Part shown: piece after piece, positions 32,886 to 41,984 of the stretch
How the letters are laid out: each line of letters opens with the position of its first letter
Position numbering within the stretch: position 1 is the stretch's first letter
Source of the DNA: Nocardioides sp. Root682
GTDB taxonomy: Bacteria; Actinomycetota; Actinomycetes; Propionibacteriales; Nocardioidaceae
Length of the DNA: 64,000 nucleotides
NCBI RefSeq assembly: GCF_001427795.1
Contig: NZ_LMHJ01000001.1
Location: 1,637,664-1,701,663 of the forward strand
Direction of reading: 5' to 3'
The notes under the pieces: generated by a model
Told to the model about the DNA's origin: nothing
Database searches by the model: none
Seen by the model: the letters and a program-made list of their open reading frames with translations, nothing else
Position numbers and translations under genes: made by a program

Positions 32886-34133
32886 CTACGACACCAGGTA
32901 GATCCGGGCGTAGGCGACCTGGACGATCGCGCCGGCCGGGAGGCCGTACGCCGCCGTCGTCAGCGTGATCTGCAGACCGATCGTCGTCGTCGACGAACCC
33001 GTGATCTTCTGGTAGTTCACGACCACGATGCCCAGGCCAGCGACCGTGATCGTGGTGTTCGCGTCGGCATTGACGTACGCACCGCCGATCCTGAGGTTCG
33101 CGATCACCGTCCTGGCCTGGTGCGTGACCGCCGGCGGACCCGAGTCGATGCCGGCTTCGACGCTGATCGCATCCGCCTTGATCAGGCCGTCGAACAGGTT
33201 CACCTTGCCGACGGACGCGGTCATCAGTCCCTTGGTGTTGGTCATGGTCACCGTGCCGTTCGCCGAACTGGTGGCGGCGTCGGCGAGGGCCACGCCGGGC
33301 AGGTTGACGTTCGCCGTCGAGTTGCGAATCGTCACCCCGTTGGTACCGCCCAGGGGCATGGAGGTGTAGGCGGTCGGCCCGGACGAGGCCTGGGCCACCG
33401 TGCCGGCCGCAGCCAGGACGTTCGTCGCCCAAGCGGCCCCACCGATCGGGGAGCCCGGGATGTATCCGTACGCCGCATTCGCCGGGGTCACGAAGATCTC
33501 GGTACCGGTGTTGAGGCCTCCGAGCGACTGCAGCAGCGTCACCTTCACACCGACAGCAGCCGCCCTGGCGGTGATGTCCGGAGTCATGGTCGTGGACGTC
33601 GCGCTCGCATTCAGCACGATCTCGGCAACGCCCGGGATCGTGACGGTGAAGTTCTTGGGCACGGCCGCGGGAACCACCCGCCCCGGAATCGACACGCCGG
33701 TCAACACACTGTTCGTGTTCGCGAACGGCAGACCGAGCTTCAGCCCGGCGGTCGCCGTGGTCTCGATCGCCCGGACCTTGACCAGCCCGAGGACGTTGAC
33801 GTCGGCGACGGTCGCCTTCGACACGATCTGCTGGGTCAACCCGCTGTTCGCGAAGGACGTCGCCTGGGAGCTCTTGACCGCACCGGTCTGGAGAATGCCC
33901 GGCACGATGACACCAACGGTCGAATTGCCGGTGCTCTTGCCCATCTCGGTCGTCGTGAGGGCCGACGCAGCCGTGAGACCCGAGTTGACTGCACCACCCA
34001 CGGCTCGAACCAGCGTGCCACCGCTGTAGCTGGAGAAGCCGTTCGCTCCAGCGTGGGCTGGTGCGGGTGTCACCAGCAAGAGACCTGCAGACACGCCGAT
34101 CGCCGTGATCAGCGCCATCACTTTCTTGTGCAT
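32886..34133 (-). CDS. secreted beta-rich protein of unknown function
   Basis: A 415-residue exported protein. MHKKVMALITAIGVSAGLLL is a Sec signal and cleavage is likely after AHA (about residue 28). The mature part is rich in Thr, Ala, Val and Gly with alternating strands (NSTANVNLPGVALADAATSS, GTVTMTNTKG), lacks Cys, and has no LPXTG motif or membrane anchor. Such Ala/Thr-rich secreted proteins in Nocardioidaceae resemble the choice-of-anchor type, but I cannot confirm this. The longer frame to 34298 was rejected since ATG 34133 has GGAGAG and begins the signal peptide. It is convergent with the MerR-DICT gene. Confidence 0.75.
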   Translation of the reverse strand: MHKKVMALITAIGVSAGLLLVTPAPAHAGANGFSSYSGGTLVRAVGGAVNSGLTAASALTTTEMGKSTGNSTVGVIVPGILQTGAVKSSQATSFANSGLTQQIVSKATVADVNVLGLVKVRAIETTATAGLKLGLPFANTNSVLTGVSIPGRVVPAAVPKNFTVTIPGVAEIVLNASATSTTMTPDITARAAAVGVKVTLLQSLGGLNTGTEIFVTPANAAYGYIPGSPIGGAAWATNVLAAAGTVAQASSGPTAYTSMPLGGTNGVTIRNSTANVNLPGVALADAATSSANGTVTMTNTKGLMTASVGKVNLFDGLIKADAISVEAGIDSGPPAVTHQARTVIANLRIGGAYVNADANTTITVAGLGIVVVNYQKITGSSTTTIGLQITLTTAAYGLPAGAIVQVAYARIYLVS

Positions 34134-34333
34134 GTTGCTCTCCGCCCAATAACCCCGGAACAAGGCACAACCGACGGTTGCGCCCCCCGAGAAGGGGGAC
34201 AGACCTGGAGCTCCCCACAGATCAAAAAGCACGCTAATCCTGAGCAAACCGTGACGTCCAGAGCCAGCACACGCGCCAGCGGAATTGAGGACCAGCACTC
34301 ACACGTGCCACCTGTGAGCGGGTCTCGAACTTG

Positions 34334-34412
34334 CTCCCCGGGTAGGAGTCGAACCTACGTCGCTAGTCCTGATTCAAAGTCAGGCGGGCCCTGCCGGCAG
34401 ACCAACCGGGGA
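34334..34412 (-). tRNA. tRNA-Gln (anticodon UUG), atypical variable region
   Basis: On the minus strand a cloverleaf can be drawn: acceptor TCCCCGG/CCGGGGA, D stem GGTC/GGCC with a GG-containing loop, anticodon arm CCTGA-CTTTGAA-TCAGG (anticodon TTG, reads CAA), and T arm GTAGG-TTCGACT-CCTAC. Discriminator G73 and no encoded CCA (GCAA follows). Odd points are a 9-nt variable region and two nt instead of one before the anticodon stem, making it 78-79 nt, longer than a normal tRNA-Gln. Confidence 0.75.
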
Positions 34413-34455
34413 TTGCGCCCCAAAGCCTAGAGCGAGGTCGTCGCTCGGCCACCAT

Positions 34456-34461
34456 TAGGAT
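34456..34461 (+). promoter_or_regulatory. -10 element of a leaderless promoter for the first TetR gene
   Basis: TAGGAT, 6 nt, ATG 34468. No SD. The tRNA promoter diverges from the same gap. Confidence 0.5.
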
Positions 34462-34467
34462 CCGGTC

Positions 34468-35046
34468 ATGGCAGCGCGAGGCTCGTACGCGAAGGGCGTC
34501 GCCAAGCGCGAAGAGATCCTGACCACCGCCCTCGACGTCATCGCACGCAACGGTTACCGGGGAGCGTCGGTCCGCGAGCTCGCGGACGCCGTGGGCCTCA
34601 GCCAGGCCGGCCTGCTGCACTACTTCTCCTCCAAGGAGGAGCTCTTCACCGAGGTCCTCCGCAAGCGCGACGAGGTCGACGCGGCGACGTACCTCGGCGA
34701 CGGCGGCGCACCCGTCGACGGCATGATCGCGACCGTCCGCCACAACGCCGAGGTCCCCGGACTGGTGCGCCTCTATGCGCAGGTCTCGATCGAGGCCACC
34801 GACCACGACCATCCGTCCCGGGCCCACTTCACCGAGCGCTACGAGGCACTGCGCCAGCTGCTCAGCCAGGTCGTGCGCGACGAGCAGTCCGCAGGTCGCG
34901 TCGATCCCGAGCTCGACCCGGAGCACGTCGCCACCCTGTTCGCCGCAGCGGCGGACGGCCTGCAGAACCAGTGGCTGCTCGATCCGTCGATCGACATGGC
35001 CGACCAGCTCGCGTACTTCTGGCGGCTCGTCACCCGCCACCCCTAG
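34468..35046 (+). CDS. TetR/AcrR family regulator (first of a paralogous pair)
   Basis: A 192-residue TetR protein. The N-terminal helix-turn-helix is ARNGYRGASVRELADAVGLS then QAGLLHYFSSKEELF. The C-terminal domain ends with DGLQNQWLLDPSIDM. It is clearly paralogous to the TetR at 43897 (GYRGAS, QxGLLxxF, LxNQWLxxPSID shared), so the two probably arose by duplication and may read related operators. ATG 34468 is leaderless by spacing. The nearest downstream gene is a carboxylesterase with its own promoter region. The ligand is unknown. Confidence 0.92.
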   Translation: MAARGSYAKGVAKREEILTTALDVIARNGYRGASVRELADAVGLSQAGLLHYFSSKEELFTEVLRKRDEVDAATYLGDGGAPVDGMIATVRHNAEVPGLVRLYAQVSIEATDHDHPSRAHFTERYEALRQLLSQVVRDEQSAGRVDPELDPEHVATLFAAAADGLQNQWLLDPSIDMADQLAYFWRLVTRHP

Positions 35047-35114
35047 GCCGGGGCGTCGGCCGCCCTCCGAAATTCGGGTCTTGTCCCGCCCGGCCACTGC
35101 CCCCACACTGATTC

Positions 35115-35129
35115 CCGAGTGTCGCTCGG
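35115..35129. promoter_or_regulatory. possible TetR operator variant upstream of the esterase gene
   Basis: CCGAG-TGTCG-CTCGG, an inverted repeat with the same half-site words as the palindrome at 44526 but with a 5-bp instead of 2-bp centre, 39 bp upstream of the esterase ATG. Similarity could be chance. Confidence 0.3.
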
Positions 35130-35167
35130 TTTTGGGATCGTGCGCCTCCCAGAACGAGGAGCGACGA

Positions 35168-36673
35168 ATGCCGTCCGACACCACCCGGGCCGAGATCGAG
35201 ACCATCGAGGTCACCACCAGCGCGGGCAGGGTTCGCGGCGCGTGGCGGACCAGCAGGGCGGGAGATCGATCAGCAGCATTCCTCGGGATCCCGTTCGCCG
35301 AGCCACCGGTGGGCGAGCTCCGGTTCGCCGCTCCGGTCCCACATGGGCCCTGGGACGGCGTGCTCGACGCCACCACGTTCGGCGCGACCCCCCAGCGCGG
35401 CGACTCCGGAATCACCCTGATCCCGGAACCCTCGGTACCGGGCGATTCGACGCTCAACGTCAACGTGTTCACCCCCACGCCGAGCAGCGACACCGGCCTG
35501 CCCGTCCTGGTCTACATCCACGGCGGCGGCTACTTCGCCGGGTCGCCCGCGAGTCCCTGGTACGACGGCGCCGCCTTCAACCGGGACGGCGTGGTCACCG
35601 TGACCATCTCCTACCGCCTCGGCTTCGACGGCTTCGGCTGGATCGCCGATGCGCCGCACAACCGCGGAGTCCTGGACTGGCTGCTCGCCCTGGAGTGGGT
35701 GCAGCAGAACATCGCCGACTTCGGCGGCGACCCCGGCCGCGTGACCATCGTCGGCCAGTCAGCCGGCGGCGGCGCCGTCCTCACCCTGCTCGGCATGCCC
35801 CGTGCCCAGAGCCTGTTCCGCGCTGCCTGCAGCATCTCGGGGGCGGCGTTCGACCTGCCCCTCGAACGCGCCGAGGCCTTCGGGCGCACCATCGCGAAGG
35901 CGGGGGGTGTCGAACCCACCCGGGCCGGGCTCGCCAGCCTCACTGAGGAACGGCTTCTCGAGCTGCAGAACAAGGCGATGATGGCCGGCCTCCGCGGCAA
36001 CCCGCTGAAGCTGCTCACGAAGTTCCTCGACGACGGCCTGGCGATGGCGCCGGTCGTCGACGGCGACCTGATCACGCAGGGCACCCTCGACGCCCTCCAC
36101 GCCGGGGTCGGCTCCGACAAGCCGCTGCTCCTCGGCACCACCGACGACGAGTTCGCCGTCCTCTTCCACAAGGTCAAGGGCGTGTTCCGGATCCTGCCCA
36201 CCGGGCCGTTGTTGCGCATGGGTGGCCTGAAGGGGCCCACCCGCGCCGCCTACCTGGCCGCCAACCCGGACGTCGTCCGGCGCGGTACGGCGGCCGTCCT
36301 CGGCCGCTACGTCACCGACCGGATGTTCCGCACGCTCGCACTCCGCACCGTTGGCGCGCGCGGCACCGACGCTGCCACCTGGCTGTACCGGTTCACCTGG
36401 CGCTCGCCCCGGTTCGACGCGTCCGTGCACTGCCTCGACGTGCCGTACTTCTTCGACTGTCTCGACCTCGACGGAGTCACCGAGATCGCCGGTGACCACG
36501 CGCCCCAGTCCCTCGCGGACGACGTCCACGCAAGCGCCGTGGCATTCGCCCAACACGGCGATCCGGGTTGGCCGCGGTGCACGAGCGAGCGCCCCACGAC
36601 CCGCGTCCACGACGAGATCAGCACCATCGAGGCCGACGGCTACGCGTCCGTGCGACCACTGCTCCAGGGCTGA
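35168..36673 (+). CDS. type B carboxylesterase (alpha/beta hydrolase)
   Basis: A 501-residue carboxylesterase family protein. Oxyanion hole HGGG (118-121), nucleophile Ser198 in GQSAGGG, an acidic residue in the GTTDDEF stretch and a His in the C-terminal part (SVHCLDVPYFFD or GDHAP). It hydrolyses carboxylic esters, and many members act on xenobiotics or sugar esters. No signal peptide is visible, so it is cytosolic. ATG 35168 has GAGGAG upstream. It lies between a TetR gene and a family 5 importer and might de-esterify the imported compound (inference). Confidence 0.92.
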   Translation: MPSDTTRAEIETIEVTTSAGRVRGAWRTSRAGDRSAAFLGIPFAEPPVGELRFAAPVPHGPWDGVLDATTFGATPQRGDSGITLIPEPSVPGDSTLNVNVFTPTPSSDTGLPVLVYIHGGGYFAGSPASPWYDGAAFNRDGVVTVTISYRLGFDGFGWIADAPHNRGVLDWLLALEWVQQNIADFGGDPGRVTIVGQSAGGGAVLTLLGMPRAQSLFRAACSISGAAFDLPLERAEAFGRTIAKAGGVEPTRAGLASLTEERLLELQNKAMMAGLRGNPLKLLTKFLDDGLAMAPVVDGDLITQGTLDALHAGVGSDKPLLLGTTDDEFAVLFHKVKGVFRILPTGPLLRMGGLKGPTRAAYLAANPDVVRRGTAAVLGRYVTDRMFRTLALRTVGARGTDAATWLYRFTWRSPRFDASVHCLDVPYFFDCLDLDGVTEIAGDHAPQSLADDVHASAVAFAQHGDPGWPRCTSERPTTRVHDEISTIEADGYASVRPLLQG

Positions 36674-36709
36674 GCTCGACTCCACGTTCGGGCAGTTCCC
36701 CGGAATCCA

Positions 36710-36738
36710 TTGCCTCCTGACTTAATACTCGGTAAGTT
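36710..36738 (+). promoter_or_regulatory. importer operon promoter with overlapping TetR half-site
   Basis: -35 TTGCCT (36710-36715), 17 bp, -10 TAAGTT (36733-36738). TACTCGGTAAG (36726-36736) overlaps the -10 and is identical over 11 bases to the right half of the operator at 44526-44543, so one TetR may control both promoters. Confidence 0.6.
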
Positions 36739-36821
36739 CCGCTGGGTGTGGCTCCAGTCACACCGTCAGTCGTCTCTCAGCGAGTGCTCGTCGGCTCGCT
36801 CACCGTCCCAGGAGTGCGCAC

Positions 36822-38348
36822 GTGCACAAGCCCATGAAGCTCGCCGGCCTGCTGGTCGCCGCCCTGACCACCGCCTCGGCGCTGGCAGCGTGTGGTGGCA
36901 CCTCGAGCAGCGGCGGCACCACCGACGACACCCTCACCGTCGGCCTGCAGAGCCCGCTGCTCACGTTCGACCCGACCAAGATGGACTGTGCGACCTCACG
37001 CCTCTACTGCCAGGCGACGTACGACACGCTGGTCCACCTGAGCGCCGACGGGAAGCCGGAGCCCGGCATGGCGGAGTCGTTCGAGTACGACGCCAAGGGG
37101 ACCGCGCTGACCCTGAGCCTGCGCAAGGGCATCACCTTCACCGACGGCACCGCGTTCGACGCAACCACGGCCAAGGCCGCCCTGGACTGGTTCATCAAGA
37201 ACGGCGGCCCCAACGCCGCCATGTCCGCCTCGATCACGAAGGTCAGCACCGAGGGCGAAGACCTGGTCATCACGCTGAGCGAGCCGGACCCGGCGCTGCT
37301 GGGCAACCTGGCCTCGAACCTCGGCATGATGGCCTCCCCCGAAGCCCTGAGGTCGCCGTCGATCGGCACCGAGCCCGCCGGATCCGGCCCGTACGTCTAC
37401 AACAAGGGCAGGTCCCAGACCGGGTCGACGTACTTCGATCGCAACGACGCCTACTGGGACACCGACGCCTACCCGTTCGCGCACCTCGAGCTGGTCCAGC
37501 TCAGCGACCCCAACACCGTGCTGAACGCCCTCAAGGTCGGCCAGATCGACGCCGCGAGCGTCGGTGCGCGGGAGCTGCCCGCTGCCAAGGAAGCCGGCCT
37601 GTCGGTGATGGAGTCCGCGGGCAGCTGGACCGGCCTGGTCCTCGCTGACCGTGCCGGCAAGGTGCAGCCCGCCCTGGGCGAGGTCGAGGTGCGCCAGGCG
37701 ATCAACCTCGCCCTCGATCGTGACTTCTACATCACCGAGCTGGTCCCAACGGGCGCGGTCGCGACCGACCAGATCTTCGCCCCCGGAGGTCCGGCGTACG
37801 ACGAAGCCCTCGACGACCAGTACGCCCACGACGTCGAGAAGGCCAAGGCCCTGATGGCCGAGGCCGGGTACGCCGACGGCTTCTCGGTCACCATGCCCGA
37901 CCTCAGCCAGTTCGTCGGCGGTCCCGCGCCGAACACCGCACTCGAGCAGATGCTCGGGTCGATCGACATCAAGGTCACGTGGGAGAAGGTGCCGGTCATC
38001 GAGCTGCTCGGCGCGATGCAGGGCGGCAAGTTCGCGATGTTCATGATGGCGCTGCCCACGCAGTCGCCATGGCAGGACATCCAGGCCGCTGTCCTCCCGG
38101 AGGCCGCGTTCAACGCGTTCCACAGCGCGAACCCCGAGCTCGACCGACTCCTGTCGACCGCACGGCACGCGGCGCCCGGTGCAGAGCAGGACACGGCCTA
38201 CAAGGCCATCAACACCTGGCTGGTCGACAACGCCTGGTTCGCCCCGCTCATCAACAGCTCCACCCCGTTCGTCTCGGTCGAAGGCGTCACGATCGAGCCC
38301 CAGGTGCAGGGCGTCGACCTGGCCCGGTACCAGCCCTCGAAGAAGTGA
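36822..38348 (+). CDS. ABC transporter solute-binding lipoprotein (family 5)
   Basis: A 508-residue lipoprotein: signal peptide with lipobox LAAC (Cys24), then the SBP_bac_5 fold (TYDTLVHLSADGKPEPGMAE, LSLRKGITFTDGTAF, AINLALDRDFYI). Family 5 proteins bind peptides, oligosaccharides, nickel or opines; the ligand cannot be read from sequence, but the neighbouring GH3 glycosidase and esterase suggest a glycoside. GTG 36822 has AGGAG. It is the first gene of an importer operon with two permease and two ATPase modules. Confidence 0.93.
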   Translation: MHKPMKLAGLLVAALTTASALAACGGTSSSGGTTDDTLTVGLQSPLLTFDPTKMDCATSRLYCQATYDTLVHLSADGKPEPGMAESFEYDAKGTALTLSLRKGITFTDGTAFDATTAKAALDWFIKNGGPNAAMSASITKVSTEGEDLVITLSEPDPALLGNLASNLGMMASPEALRSPSIGTEPAGSGPYVYNKGRSQTGSTYFDRNDAYWDTDAYPFAHLELVQLSDPNTVLNALKVGQIDAASVGARELPAAKEAGLSVMESAGSWTGLVLADRAGKVQPALGEVEVRQAINLALDRDFYITELVPTGAVATDQIFAPGGPAYDEALDDQYAHDVEKAKALMAEAGYADGFSVTMPDLSQFVGGPAPNTALEQMLGSIDIKVTWEKVPVIELLGAMQGGKFAMFMMALPTQSPWQDIQAAVLPEAAFNAFHSANPELDRLLSTARHAAPGAEQDTAYKAINTWLVDNAWFAPLINSSTPFVSVEGVTIEPQVQGVDLARYQPSKK

Positions 38349-38353
38349 CCTCG

Positions 38354-39295
38354 ATGGTGAGGCTCCTGTTCCGGCGGGCCGTGGCCGCCCTCGTCCTGAT
38401 GATCGCCGTCGCCGTTGCCGGCTTCGTGATCACCGGCCTCGGCAACAGCGACCCCGGTCGCAGCATCCTCGGCCCGCAGGCCACCGCAGCCCAGGTCGAG
38501 GCGGAGAACCACCGACTCGGACTCGACCGCTCCCAGGTGGAGCAGTTCACCGACTGGGCCGGCGGCGTGGTCCGGGGCGACCTCGGGCGCTCCTACCTCG
38601 GAGACCGGCCGGTGACCGAGAAGATCACCAACTACCTGCCCGTCACGATGTCGCTGGTCGCACTCAGCATGGTCGTGATCGCCGTGCTCAGCCTCGTCCT
38701 CGCGGTCGCCTCGGTCTCCGGGCGAGCCTGGGTCGACCGGTGCGTCCAGCTCCTCGCGGTGATCGGGCACGTGCTGCCGGGCTACCTGTTGGCGTTGCTG
38801 CTCCTGCTCCTGTTCGCCGTCCAGTTCCAGCTGTTCCCGGTGTTCGGGTACACCCCGATCGGCGAGTCACCCGCACAGTGGCTGCGCGGGCTTGCACTGC
38901 CCGTCATCGCCCTCGCCCTCGGCAGCGTCGCGGGTGCGGCGCTCCAGGCCCGCGGCGCGCTGATGGACGTCCTCGAGGCCGACTACGTCCGGACCCTGCG
39001 CTCGAGGGGCATCGGCGGCCGTTCAGTCCTCTTCCGGCACGCACTGCGCAACGCCTCGCCGGCCTGGCTGACGTCGCTGTCCCTGGGTTTCGTGGCCCTG
39101 CTCGCCGGCGCGTTCATGGTCGAGAAGGTGTTCGCCCTCCCCGGCCTCGGGACCCTCTCCGTCGAAGCCACGTCGTCGGGTGACCGACCGGTCCTGATGG
39201 GCGTCGTGGTCCTGACCGGCGGTCTCGTCGTCGTCGTGAACCTGCTCGTCGACCTGCTGCAGATGTGGCTGATCCCGAAGGCGAGGACCGCATGA
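38354..39295 (+). CDS. ABC importer permease, DppB type
   Basis: A 313-residue membrane protein with an N-terminal segment (about 5-30), a 100-residue extracytoplasmic stretch with GVVRGDLGRSYLG, and five further segments. The BPD_transp_1 EAA motif region is DYVRTLRSRGIGGRSVLFRH (core 20 residues), which contacts the ATPase. The start is ATG 38354, 5 nt after the binding-protein stop. Its stop overlaps the next gene (ATGA). Confidence 0.93.
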   Translation: MVRLLFRRAVAALVLMIAVAVAGFVITGLGNSDPGRSILGPQATAAQVEAENHRLGLDRSQVEQFTDWAGGVVRGDLGRSYLGDRPVTEKITNYLPVTMSLVALSMVVIAVLSLVLAVASVSGRAWVDRCVQLLAVIGHVLPGYLLALLLLLLFAVQFQLFPVFGYTPIGESPAQWLRGLALPVIALALGSVAGAALQARGALMDVLEADYVRTLRSRGIGGRSVLFRHALRNASPAWLTSLSLGFVALLAGAFMVEKVFALPGLGTLSVEATSSGDRPVLMGVVVLTGGLVVVVNLLVDLLQMWLIPKARTA

Positions 39296-41103
39296 GCGCC
39301 GAGGTGGTCACGGCCACCCCCGACCTGACAACGCGTCCCTCGACGCTGCGGATCATCCTGCGCAACCCGCTCTCCCGGACCGGCGTGGTGCTGCTGGGCC
39401 TGGTGCTGATCGCACTGGTGGCAGCCGTCGTCATCGACTGGGTGGCTCCGGATGCAGCGTGGAAGGCGGACCTCTACCAGCTGAACGCCGCGCCCGGCAC
39501 CGACGGACACCTGCTCGGCACCGACAGCGGTGGTCGCGACGTGCTCGTGCGCCTCGTGGTGGCGACCAGGGCCACGATGTTCGCGGGCGTGATCGCCCTG
39601 GTCGTCGCCGTGCTGCTCGGAGTGCCCGGCGGCCTCATCTCCGGCTACTACGGCGGCAAGGTCGACCTCGTCCTGGACTGGCTGTCGAGCCTTGCCATGT
39701 CGTTGCCGTCCATCGTCGTGCTGCTCGCCATCATCTCCAGCCTCGGCACCTCGATGTGGATCTCGATGACCACGCTGGGCTGCATGATGGCGCCGGCGGT
39801 GTTCCGCCTGCTCCGGGCGCAGGTCCACGCCGTACGCAACGAGCTCTACGTCGATGCCGCCCGGGTCGCCGGCCTTTCCGACGCCCGCATCATCTCCCGC
39901 CACGTCCTCCGGGTCGTCCGGGGACCGCTGGTGCTGATGATCAGCGTCCTGTCAGGCGTCGCCATCACGGTCCAGACCGGCCTGGACTTCCTCGGCCTGG
40001 GCGACTCCACGACGATCACCTGGGGCGGCATGCTGAGCGAGGGCTTCGCCGCGATGACCCTGAACCGGGTGCTGTTCATCTGGCCCGGACTGGCCATGGC
40101 GCTCACCGTCGCCGCCTTCTTCCTGGTCGCCAGCGGCGCCCGCGACGCGTTGCAGGGAATCGACGGCGGGAGTACGACGGCACCGCCGGCCCCCGAGCGG
40201 ATCCGCCTCACGAAGGTCCCCACGAGCCAGTCGTCCGCGACACCCGCCGAGGACGAGGTCCTCGCCGTTCGCGGCCTGGTCATCGGGTATCCGTCCGGTG
40301 ACGGCCTGGTCGAGGTCGTGCACGGAGCGGATCTCACGCTTCGCAAGGGCCGCACCCTCGGACTGGTGGGTGAGTCCGGGTCGGGCAAGTCGCAGACCGC
40401 CTTCGCCGTCCTCCACCTGTTGCCCCGTCAGGCCCGCCTCTCCGGAGGCGAGATCTGGCTGGACGGGACCGACCTGCTCGCCCTCCCCCGCCGCGAACGC
40501 GAGCGACGCGTGCGGAGCGCCATCGCCTACGTGCCACAGGAGCCGATGAGCAACCTCGATCCGACCTTCACCATCGGCTACCAGCTGACCGAGCCCCTGC
40601 GTGCGCGCGGCGTCGGACGCAAGGCAGCGCGGGAGCGGGCGACCGCCCTCCTGACCCGTACGGGCATTCGTGATCCCGAGCGCGTGATGGCGTCGTACCC
40701 CCACCAGATCTCGGGTGGAATGGCTCAACGCGTGCTGATCGCAGGCGCGCTCTCGACCGACCCGCACGTGCTGATCGCCGACGAGCCGACCACGGCCCTC
40801 GACGTCACGGTGCAGGCCGAGATCCTCGACCTGCTCCGCGGCCTCCAGGCCGAGTTCGGCATGTCGATCCTGCTGGTGAGCCACGACCTCGGCGTCATCG
40901 CCGACCTGTGCGACGACGTCGCGGTGATGCGCGAGGGCCAGGTGGTCGAAGCCGCAACGGCCGAGAACTTCTTCGCCCACCCTCGCCACGAGTACTCCCG
41001 GATGCTGCTCGCCGCCGTCCCCGCGGAGCACGAGGTCCGCGCCGAGTACGTGGCCGACCGGAGCGTCCGCCAGGACGCCGCACCACGGGAGAAGCACTCA
41101 TGA
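39292..41103 (+). CDS. fused ABC importer permease (DppC type) and ATPase (DppD type)
   Basis: A 603-residue fusion. Residues 1-290 are a DppC-like permease (GTDSGGRDVLVRLV near the start; DAARVAGLSDARIISRHVL is the EAA loop). After a Pro/Ser/Thr-rich linker (about 291-320), residues 325-603 are an ATPase with Walker A GESGSGKS (360-367), Q-loop YVPQEPMSNLDPTF, signature ISGGMAQRVLIAGAL, Walker B VLIADEPTTALD and SHDLG. In most operons these are two genes; the fusion fixes one ATPase per complex. Start and stop both overlap neighbours by 4 nt. Confidence 0.93.
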   Translation: MSAEVVTATPDLTTRPSTLRIILRNPLSRTGVVLLGLVLIALVAAVVIDWVAPDAAWKADLYQLNAAPGTDGHLLGTDSGGRDVLVRLVVATRATMFAGVIALVVAVLLGVPGGLISGYYGGKVDLVLDWLSSLAMSLPSIVVLLAIISSLGTSMWISMTTLGCMMAPAVFRLLRAQVHAVRNELYVDAARVAGLSDARIISRHVLRVVRGPLVLMISVLSGVAITVQTGLDFLGLGDSTTITWGGMLSEGFAAMTLNRVLFIWPGLAMALTVAAFFLVASGARDALQGIDGGSTTAPPAPERIRLTKVPTSQSSATPAEDEVLAVRGLVIGYPSGDGLVEVVHGADLTLRKGRTLGLVGESGSGKSQTAFAVLHLLPRQARLSGGEIWLDGTDLLALPRRERERRVRSAIAYVPQEPMSNLDPTFTIGYQLTEPLRARGVGRKAARERATALLTRTGIRDPERVMASYPHQISGGMAQRVLIAGALSTDPHVLIADEPTTALDVTVQAEILDLLRGLQAEFGMSILLVSHDLGVIADLCDDVAVMREGQVVEAATAENFFAHPRHEYSRMLLAAVPAEHEVRAEYVADRSVRQDAAPREKHS

Positions 41104-41984
41104 CACTGCTCGAGATCGAGGACCTCGTGGTCCGCTACCCCGGCCGCGGAGGCGCCCGGGGTCGCACCTTCACCGCCGTCGACGGCGTCAGCCTCGACGT
41201 CCGCCCCCACGAGACGGTCGGACTGGTAGGCGAGTCCGGCTCCGGCAAGACCACCATCGGACGCGCGGTCCTCGGCCTCGCGCCGGTCACCTCCGGCCGG
41301 ATCCGGTACGACGGCCGCGAGATCCACGCACTCGCCCGAGCCGGGCGTCGAGAGCTCTCCTCGAGGATCCAGGTCGTCTTCCAGGACCCGTACACCTCGT
41401 TGAACCCCGCCATGACCGTCGAGGAGATCCTGGTCGAGCCGCTGCGCGCGGCCGGGTGGTCCCGTGGCGCCGCACGGGATCGCGTCGTCGACCTGCTGGA
41501 GCAGGTGGCGCTGCCTCGGGGCGCGGCCGACCGTTATGCCCGCGAGTTCTCCGGCGGCCAACGCCAGCGGGTCGCGATCGCCCGGGCGCTCGCGCTCGAG
41601 CCCGAGCTGGTGGTGTGCGACGAGCCGCTGTCCGCGCTCGACCTCTCCACCCAGGACCGGGTGCTGCAGCTGCTCATCGACATCCAGGAACGCACCGGCG
41701 TCGCGTACCTCTTCGTCTCCCACGACATCGCCCTCGTGCGCCAGATCAGCCACCGCGTCGCCGTACTCCAGCAGGGTCGGCTCGTCGAGTTCGGCAGCTG
41801 CGCGCAGGTCACGACGACGCCCGCGCACACCTTCACCGCGGACCTGCTGCTCGCCTCGCCCGTGGCCGATCCCGCGCGTCAGCGCGAGCGTCGCGCCCAG
41901 CGCCAGGCCCGACGTGACCGCGTCACCTCACCGACGTCACCCATCACCGTCAGCCACACCCCCGACCCAGGGAGAGTTCCATGA
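41100..41984 (+). CDS. ABC importer ATP-binding protein, DppF type
   Basis: A 294-residue ATPase: Walker A GESGSGKTT, Q-loop VVFQDPYTSLNPAM, signature FSGGQRQRVAIARALA, Walker B LVVCDEPLSALD, SHDIALV. It has a basic C-terminal extension (RQRERRAQRQARRDR) typical of DppF-like oligopeptide ATPases. It should pair with the ATPase half of the fused subunit. The start overlaps the fusion gene stop, and the stop overlaps the ATG of a 44-codon microgene. Confidence 0.94.
   Translation: MTLLEIEDLVVRYPGRGGARGRTFTAVDGVSLDVRPHETVGLVGESGSGKTTIGRAVLGLAPVTSGRIRYDGREIHALARAGRRELSSRIQVVFQDPYTSLNPAMTVEEILVEPLRAAGWSRGAARDRVVDLLEQVALPRGAADRYAREFSGGQRQRVAIARALALEPELVVCDEPLSALDLSTQDRVLQLLIDIQERTGVAYLFVSHDIALVRQISHRVAVLQQGRLVEFGSCAQVTTTPAHTFTADLLLASPVADPARQRERRAQRQARRDRVTSPTSPITVSHTPDPGRVP

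Noticed and set aside
37727..38194. Antisense and alternative-frame ORFs in the importer operon
   Set aside because: All lie within genes with clear family motifs and overlapping start/stop coupling.
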